In this document: in pieces, positions 60,221 to 64,000 of the stretch
How the letters are laid out: each line of letters starts with the position of its first letter
Position numbering within the stretch: the first letter of the stretch is position 1
Assembly: GCA_964586225.1 (NCBI GenBank)
Contig: CAZPHD010000010.1
Span: 6,735-70,734, forward strand
DNA from: JANJUB01 sp964586225
Lineage (GTDB): Bacteria > Armatimonadota > Fimbriimonadia > Fimbriimonadales > Fimbriimonadaceae
Length of the DNA stretch: 64,000 nt
Direction of reading: 5' to 3'
The notes under the pieces: model-generated
The model's input: only the letters and a program-made list of their open reading frames with translations
Databases searched by the model: none
Told to the model about the DNA's origin: nothing
Program-made: the position numbers and the translations under genes

Positions 60221-61167
60221 GATTCAGAAGCCTTCTTGAGTCGGTCAACAACGGCTTCCCACTCGGGCTCTTCGGGTGGATGCTCTACATAGATGACCTC
60301 AGGGTGGCCAGCGTCAAGACCGTAGAGAGCGGCATAGAGCCGAGCCGCGTAGGCATGCGGATCCATGGGCATGCGGATCTGCCGATCGTTGCGTGGCGCC
60401 CCGAACCCGATGCCGACCGCATCGGGCTCCAAGGTCTCGACAAATTCTAGTCGGGCGTCCGGTGCGTAATGTCGCTGATACATTCCCGGTGATCGACGCA
60501 CACCTTCCGGCGGAAGCTGACCGAGAGGCCCCCCGAGGGCCGCTTGGATGTCGCCTCGCGAGATGCCGCCTGGGCGAAGGATTCGAGGTGGGCTTACGGT
60601 CACATCAACGACGGTGGACTCCAATCCGATGCGGCAAGGGCCGCCGTCAAGCACCATGGCGACCCGCTTGGCGATTTCGGGGTCAAGATGTTCGGCCCGT
60701 GTGGGCGAGAGATGCATAAAGCGGTTAGCGCTAGGCGCGGCGAGAGGGACGCCCGCTAGCTCAATGAGTTCAAGGGCAACTTCATGATCGGGCATCCGCA
60801 CGGCCACGGTGTCGAGTCCTCCCGTCACCTCTTCCGGGATGGCCCCGCTCTTCTTGAGAACGAGCGTGAGAGGGCCGGGCCAAAATCGGTTTGCGAGAAC
60901 ATCGGCGGCGTCGGTCCATTCGGCGACGACGTCTTCAAGCTGGACGAAGTCAGAGATGTGGACGATCAGAGGATTGTCAGTGGGCCGGTCCTTCGCGGCA
61001 AAGATGCGACGAACCGCGTCAGCATTGGTGGCATCGGCAGCGATTCCGTAGACCGTTTCCGTGGGCATGCACACTAACTCGCCGCGCAAGAGGGCATCCG
61101 CCGCGAGCTGAAGATTCAAGGGGGTTGGAGGGCTGATGACGACGCCATCGTCTGAGCCGTTCCGCAT
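60217..61167 (-). CDS. sua5: L-threonylcarbamoyladenylate synthase (Sua5)
   Basis: A 316-residue enzyme that makes threonylcarbamoyl-AMP for the universal t6A37 tRNA modification. The YrdC domain (about residues 15-200) shows ADALLRGELVCMPTETVYG, the cofactor site FAAKDRPTDNPLIVHI and SANRFMHLSPT. The linker SPGMYQRHYAPDA and a C-terminal Sua5 domain (about 225-316) make it the long Sua5 form rather than short TsaC. I chose ATG 61167; an in-frame TTG at 61185 would overlap aroE. It partners functionally with MtaB (45296-46696), which methylthiolates the same base. Confidence 0.92.
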   Translation of the reverse strand: MRNGSDDGVVISPPTPLNLQLAADALLRGELVCMPTETVYGIAADATNADAVRRIFAAKDRPTDNPLIVHISDFVQLEDVVAEWTDAADVLANRFWPGPLTLVLKKSGAIPEEVTGGLDTVAVRMPDHEVALELIELAGVPLAAPSANRFMHLSPTRAEHLDPEIAKRVAMVLDGGPCRIGLESTVVDVTVSPPRILRPGGISRGDIQAALGGPLGQLPPEGVRRSPGMYQRHYAPDARLEFVETLEPDAVGIGFGAPRNDRQIRMPMDPHAYAARLYAALYGLDAGHPEVIYVEHPPEEPEWEAVVDRLKKASES

Positions 61168-61174
61168 GCTTCGA

Positions 61175-61924
61175 CTATAGCCCAACCGCCGCTCTCATCG
61201 CTGAGCGCGGGGCGGGTACGCCAAACCAGAACTCGAACGCGAGGGCGCCCTGAGCGACGAGTAACTCGCGTCCGTCCATCGCGTTCGCGCCGGCTGCCCG
61301 GGCCGCCTTGACAAACGGGGTGTCGTCTTCCGAATAGTACAAGTCAATATACGTCTTGTTAGACTGATAGTTTAGGTTAAGGGACTCCCCTACCATCGAA
61401 GCGGAGGTCGTGTTGACGACCACATCATAGCCGTGCTCGGGGATCGTCTCACTGAACTGGGCACCAGTTAGGCGAGCGAGAGTAGCTGCCCGATTCGTCG
61501 TCCGATTCCAAATCGTGACTCGGCAACTTGCAGCTTGAAGCGCGACGACCAAGGCTCGTGCTGAGCCGCCGGCCCCGAGGAGAAGGATGTCGCAGGGAAT
61601 GAGTGCTCCCAGCGATTCGACCATCCCGGGGCCGTCGGTGTTGATCCCCATCCCCGTGCGCAAATCAACCGTGTTGACCGCGCCGCAACGCGATGCAAAA
61701 AGATCGGGAGTGCAGGCGCGGAGCGCTTCCTCCTTGAGCGGAACGGTAAGGTTTACGCCCGCATAATCCTCACTGCGCAGGCGGGCGATCGTTGCCATCA
61801 GTTGGCCTGCTTGAACTTGGATCGCTTCATAGGTGTGATTGAGACCTAGTTCCCGGTAAGCCGCGGCGTGCATCTTCGGTGACAGCGAGTGCGAGACCGG
61901 ATCACCGAGTACGGCGAACTTCAA
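61175..61924 (-). CDS. aroE: Shikimate dehydrogenase
   Basis: A 249-residue NADP-dependent enzyme that reduces 3-dehydroshikimate in aromatic amino-acid synthesis. The substrate site KFAVLGDPVSHSLSPKMH opens the protein, VNLTVPLKEEAL (with catalytic Lys) follows at about residues 60-71, and LLLGAGGSARALVVAL is the NADP loop. I chose the TTG at 61924, which overlaps the upstream stop by 4 nt (TTGA), as at many gene joins here; a TTG at 61951 would add nine residues before the homologous start. Confidence 0.93.
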   Translation of the reverse strand: MKFAVLGDPVSHSLSPKMHAAAYRELGLNHTYEAIQVQAGQLMATIARLRSEDYAGVNLTVPLKEEALRACTPDLFASRCGAVNTVDLRTGMGINTDGPGMVESLGALIPCDILLLGAGGSARALVVALQAASCRVTIWNRTTNRAATLARLTGAQFSETIPEHGYDVVVNTTSASMVGESLNLNYQSNKTYIDLYYSEDDTPFVKAARAAGANAMDGRELLVAQGALAFEFWFGVPAPRSAMRAAVGL

Positions 61925-62979
61925 TGAGAGCGGGCTCCCCGGAATGTCCAAAGCTTTTGACCAAAGAAGTTCCAGAACGCGACGACGACGGTTGCGATCA
62001 GCTGACCGACGAGCAAGCTACGGCGCGGATGTCCGGGGATGATGTTGCCAAGGCTTGTCGTCAAGATTGTGTTTAAGAGCATACCGATGAGGGCAACAGC
62101 AAAGAACTTCCGAAGTTGAACAGATCGGTGCTCGCGGCCGCGAATACGGAACGTCCAGCGTCGATTCCAGAGGAAGCTGTTGACGATTGCGACACAGGCC
62201 GAGATCGCCTTCAAGAAGGGAACGGAGGCCATTTTGGGGTCAAGGATGCCGTCCTTGGTGGCGATTCCGGTGAAGATGCTCGGGGCAGTTTCCAGCAGCC
62301 ACCGCCCCAAGTGCTCGCTCATCAACCCAGCTCCCATAGGCACGACGAACATGAGCAGAAAGAACAGGCCGAGGTCAACCACCATGCTGGAGCCGCCGAT
62401 GATGCAGAACTTGATGAACTGCCTGACCGTCGGGTGGGCGAGCAACGAGAACGCGGCCGTCCCTCCTACGGGGAGATCTTCATCGATAAGGTCGTCCGCC
62501 AATCGCTCTTGCATCGTTCTGTAAAGTCTGCCACGCAAAAGACGTTCCCCAAAGCGGCTCACTTTCGTGCCGATGAAGTCGCGCGGCGCCATCTGCTTGA
62601 CCCAGATGGCGTCGATACCGGTTCGGTTGGCACCAAGGACATCGGTGAACACTTGATCGCCAATCATGACTGCCTGCTCGGACGTTGCGTCGAACTCCCT
62701 GAGCGCTCGTTCGTACATCTCGCGCGAGGGTTTGAACTTGCCCAAGTAGTAGGGGATGTTCATCTGCTTGGCAAGTCGATCGAGCCGCCCCGGGTTGCGC
62801 GTATTGCTCAGGATGCACATCTGCAGCCCCGACGCGCGGATGGACTCAATCCACCCGAATGTGGATTCAGGGATGTCCTCGCTTCGCCAGACCAACAGCG
62901 TGTTGTCGACATCAAGTAGGACCAGCTTCTTGCCGCCCGCAACAAGATCCTCGGCTCGGATCTCCAGGATCGAGTTCAC
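61921..62979 (-). CDS. YqeG-type HAD phosphatase fused to GtrA-like membrane domain
   Basis: A 352-residue two-part protein. Residues 1-160 are a YqeG-family HAD phosphatase (LVLLDVDNTLLVW with the nucleophile Asp, CILSNTRNPGRLDRL with the Ser/Thr motif, MIGDQVFTDVLGANR with the acid pair). Residues about 180-352 are a GtrA-like domain with four membrane segments, the WNRRWTFR signature, and a terminal W(N)FFGQKLWTF motif. GtrA proteins flip polyprenol-linked sugars. A cytosolic phosphatase tethered to such a domain is unusual and suggests dephosphorylation of a lipid-linked or sugar substrate. The GTG start is at 62979. Confidence 0.88.
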   Translation of the reverse strand: MNSILEIRAEDLVAGGKKLVLLDVDNTLLVWRSEDIPESTFGWIESIRASGLQMCILSNTRNPGRLDRLAKQMNIPYYLGKFKPSREMYERALREFDATSEQAVMIGDQVFTDVLGANRTGIDAIWVKQMAPRDFIGTKVSRFGERLLRGRLYRTMQERLADDLIDEDLPVGGTAAFSLLAHPTVRQFIKFCIIGGSSMVVDLGLFFLLMFVVPMGAGLMSEHLGRWLLETAPSIFTGIATKDGILDPKMASVPFLKAISACVAIVNSFLWNRRWTFRIRGREHRSVQLRKFFAVALIGMLLNTILTTSLGNIIPGHPRRSLLVGQLIATVVVAFWNFFGQKLWTFRGARSH

Positions 62980-63053
62980 CGCCTGAGTGGGGCAGAAACG
63001 CCTAAGGAATGGGCTCAGTTGGTCCCGATCGAATCTGCCCGTCCGAAAGTCGC

Positions 63054-64000
63054 TCAGGAGCCGCCTCCATCCCGTAGCTTGCGGGCCGTCGCAACATTTA
63101 TTAAGTGGTCCTCATAAGTCTTGGCAAAAAGATGCCGACGATTGGGCAGGGCCACATAGTAGAGCCATTCGTGAGATGCGGGAGCGAGGGCCGCTTTCAC
63201 GCTGGCCACGCTGGGCGAACAGATGGGGCCGGGGGGCAAACCATCGATCCGGTAGGTGTTGTAGGGTGAGTCATGGCGATAGTCTTTGTTGTAAAGACGC
63301 CGCCACTCGCGCATTCCGTAGAGTACCGTAGCATCGATCTGCAGACGCATCATCTTCCGGATCCGATTCTCGATGACGCCCGCGATCTTGGCCCGTTCGT
63401 CGTCCACGCCTGCTTCAAGTTCAACCATCGAGGCAATGATCAGTGTGCGCATGCGGGTCTTTTCGTCGGGCAAGAGCGGGAGAATGCGCTTCTCGAAGGC
63501 TTTGAGTTGCCGCTCGATCACGCCTCTGGCGCCCAGAAGCGGTGGTAGGTCGTAAGTGTCGGGGAACAGGAAGCCCTCTAAGCTGGTTTTGGGCAGGTTG
63601 AATTCAACGACGTCGGCAAACTCGCTCGGCTTGCCCACCCATTCCAGGTATTCCGCCGCCGAAGTCACGTCCTTCTGCTCTAACAGATTGGCCGTCAGGT
63701 ACGAGACGTTCGTCTCGGGGATTCTGACCATCTGCTGGATGGGCTTGCGGAGCGCGGTGAGCAGCTCGTCAGCGGTCATTCCGGATCGCAGTTGGTAGGT
63801 GCCACGCGCAACCGGCTGGTTCTTCTTTTGGTAGCGCGCGTAAAGCACGAGCGCATTCGGCTGGCGCACGACCTTGCCTCGCAACTGTTCTGCGATCACA
63901 CCGAGGTTCGCGGGGGACTCGAAGCGAATGTAGAAGGGCCCACCGTTGGCGAGCGGTTCTATGCCATTGCGCACAAAGGCGACGACACTAAGCGCCGCTC
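63054..64000 (-). CDS. mltG: Endolytic murein transglycosylase MltG (5' end beyond window)
   Basis: At least 315 residues of MltG, which cleaves nascent glycan strands at the membrane. The frame is open to the window edge and starts inside the N-terminal membrane anchor (ALSVVAFVRNG). LysM-like then YceG domain: SLEGFLFPDTYDLPP, the catalytic Glu in IASMVELEAGVDDE, NRIRKMMRLQIDATVLYG, SPYNTYRIDGLPPGPICSPS and the terminal FAKTYEDHLIN are all family hallmarks. It heads the minus-strand run that continues with the YqeG-GtrA fusion, aroE and sua5. Confidence 0.93.
   Translation of the reverse strand, partial: AALSVVAFVRNGIEPLANGGPFYIRFESPANLGVIAEQLRGKVVRQPNALVLYARYQKKNQPVARGTYQLRSGMTADELLTALRKPIQQMVRIPETNVSYLTANLLEQKDVTSAAEYLEWVGKPSEFADVVEFNLPKTSLEGFLFPDTYDLPPLLGARGVIERQLKAFEKRILPLLPDEKTRMRTLIIASMVELEAGVDDERAKIAGVIENRIRKMMRLQIDATVLYGMREWRRLYNKDYRHDSPYNTYRIDGLPPGPICSPSVASVKAALAPASHEWLYYVALPNRRHLFAKTYEDHLINVATARKLRDGGGS

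Overview
The window looks like a chromosomal stretch of a free-living, Gram-negative-type (diderm) bacterium with fairly high GC. My best guess is the Armatimonadota, near Fimbriimonas. This is inferred from the protein repertoire: an LptD-like barrel with an LptF/G permease, futalosine-type menaquinone synthesis (MqnD-like), TrmFO, and a large secreted repeat protein ending in a tail-spike-like motif. No 16S rRNA gene is present. A run of ten Ns at 53993-54002 marks a draft assembly gap, and several genes carry single-base frameshifts, so some 'broken' genes may be sequence errors.

Layout. 1-2543: the 5' part of a repeat-rich secreted protein, a XerC-type recombinase and two tRNA-Gly genes. 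2670-8806: YtxH protein, AI-2E-type permease, a frameshifted vanadium haloperoxidase, and an NfeD-flotillin-flotillin operon. 9006-10772: rpsB-tsf with a clear terminator. 10933-14921: small secreted proteins, trans-3-hydroxyproline dehydratase, a second AI-2E-type permease and a mannose-1-phosphate guanylyltransferase. 15033-26151: an exopolysaccharide region (GH50-like hydrolase, four glycosyltransferases, UDP-sugar dehydrogenase, Wzz-like protein, Wzx-like flippase). 26148-35172: trmFO, a GH15 glucoamylase, a frameshifted cysteine synthase, DacB, MqnD-like and RelA/SpoT. 35243-43197: acyl-CoA dehydrogenase, PPDK, LemA, orphan small proteins and gamma-glutamyltransferase. 43233-48188: a tightly overlapped run of GH20 hexosaminidase, mtaB, ppx/gppA and ruvA. 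48193-53409: STN-like secreted protein, ornithine-cyclodeaminase family, OsmC, RNase J. 53447-60220: nth (with the gap), a degenerate GlnE-like protein, plsY, a zinc-ribbon membrane protein, LptF/G and LptD-like. 60217-64000: a minus-strand run of mltG, a YqeG-GtrA fusion, aroE and sua5.

Many genes are translationally coupled by 4-nt ATGA/GTGA/TTGA overlaps. Sua5 and MtaB act on the same tRNA position (t6A37, then ms2t6A37). Hydroxyproline dehydratase and the cyclodeaminase-family reductase could together turn trans-3-hydroxy-L-proline into proline. RpsB leader structure and embedded terminators are visible regulatory features.

The most unusual signal is a set of short palindromic repeats. 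They lie between genes (8812-8985, 36451-36580, 39381-39424), and closely related copies lie in frame inside coding genes (mtaB, the GH15 glucoamylase, possibly lptD). They look like small mobile hairpin elements that add protein segments without breaking the host gene. I found no CRISPR array, prophage, transposase or biosynthetic megacluster.
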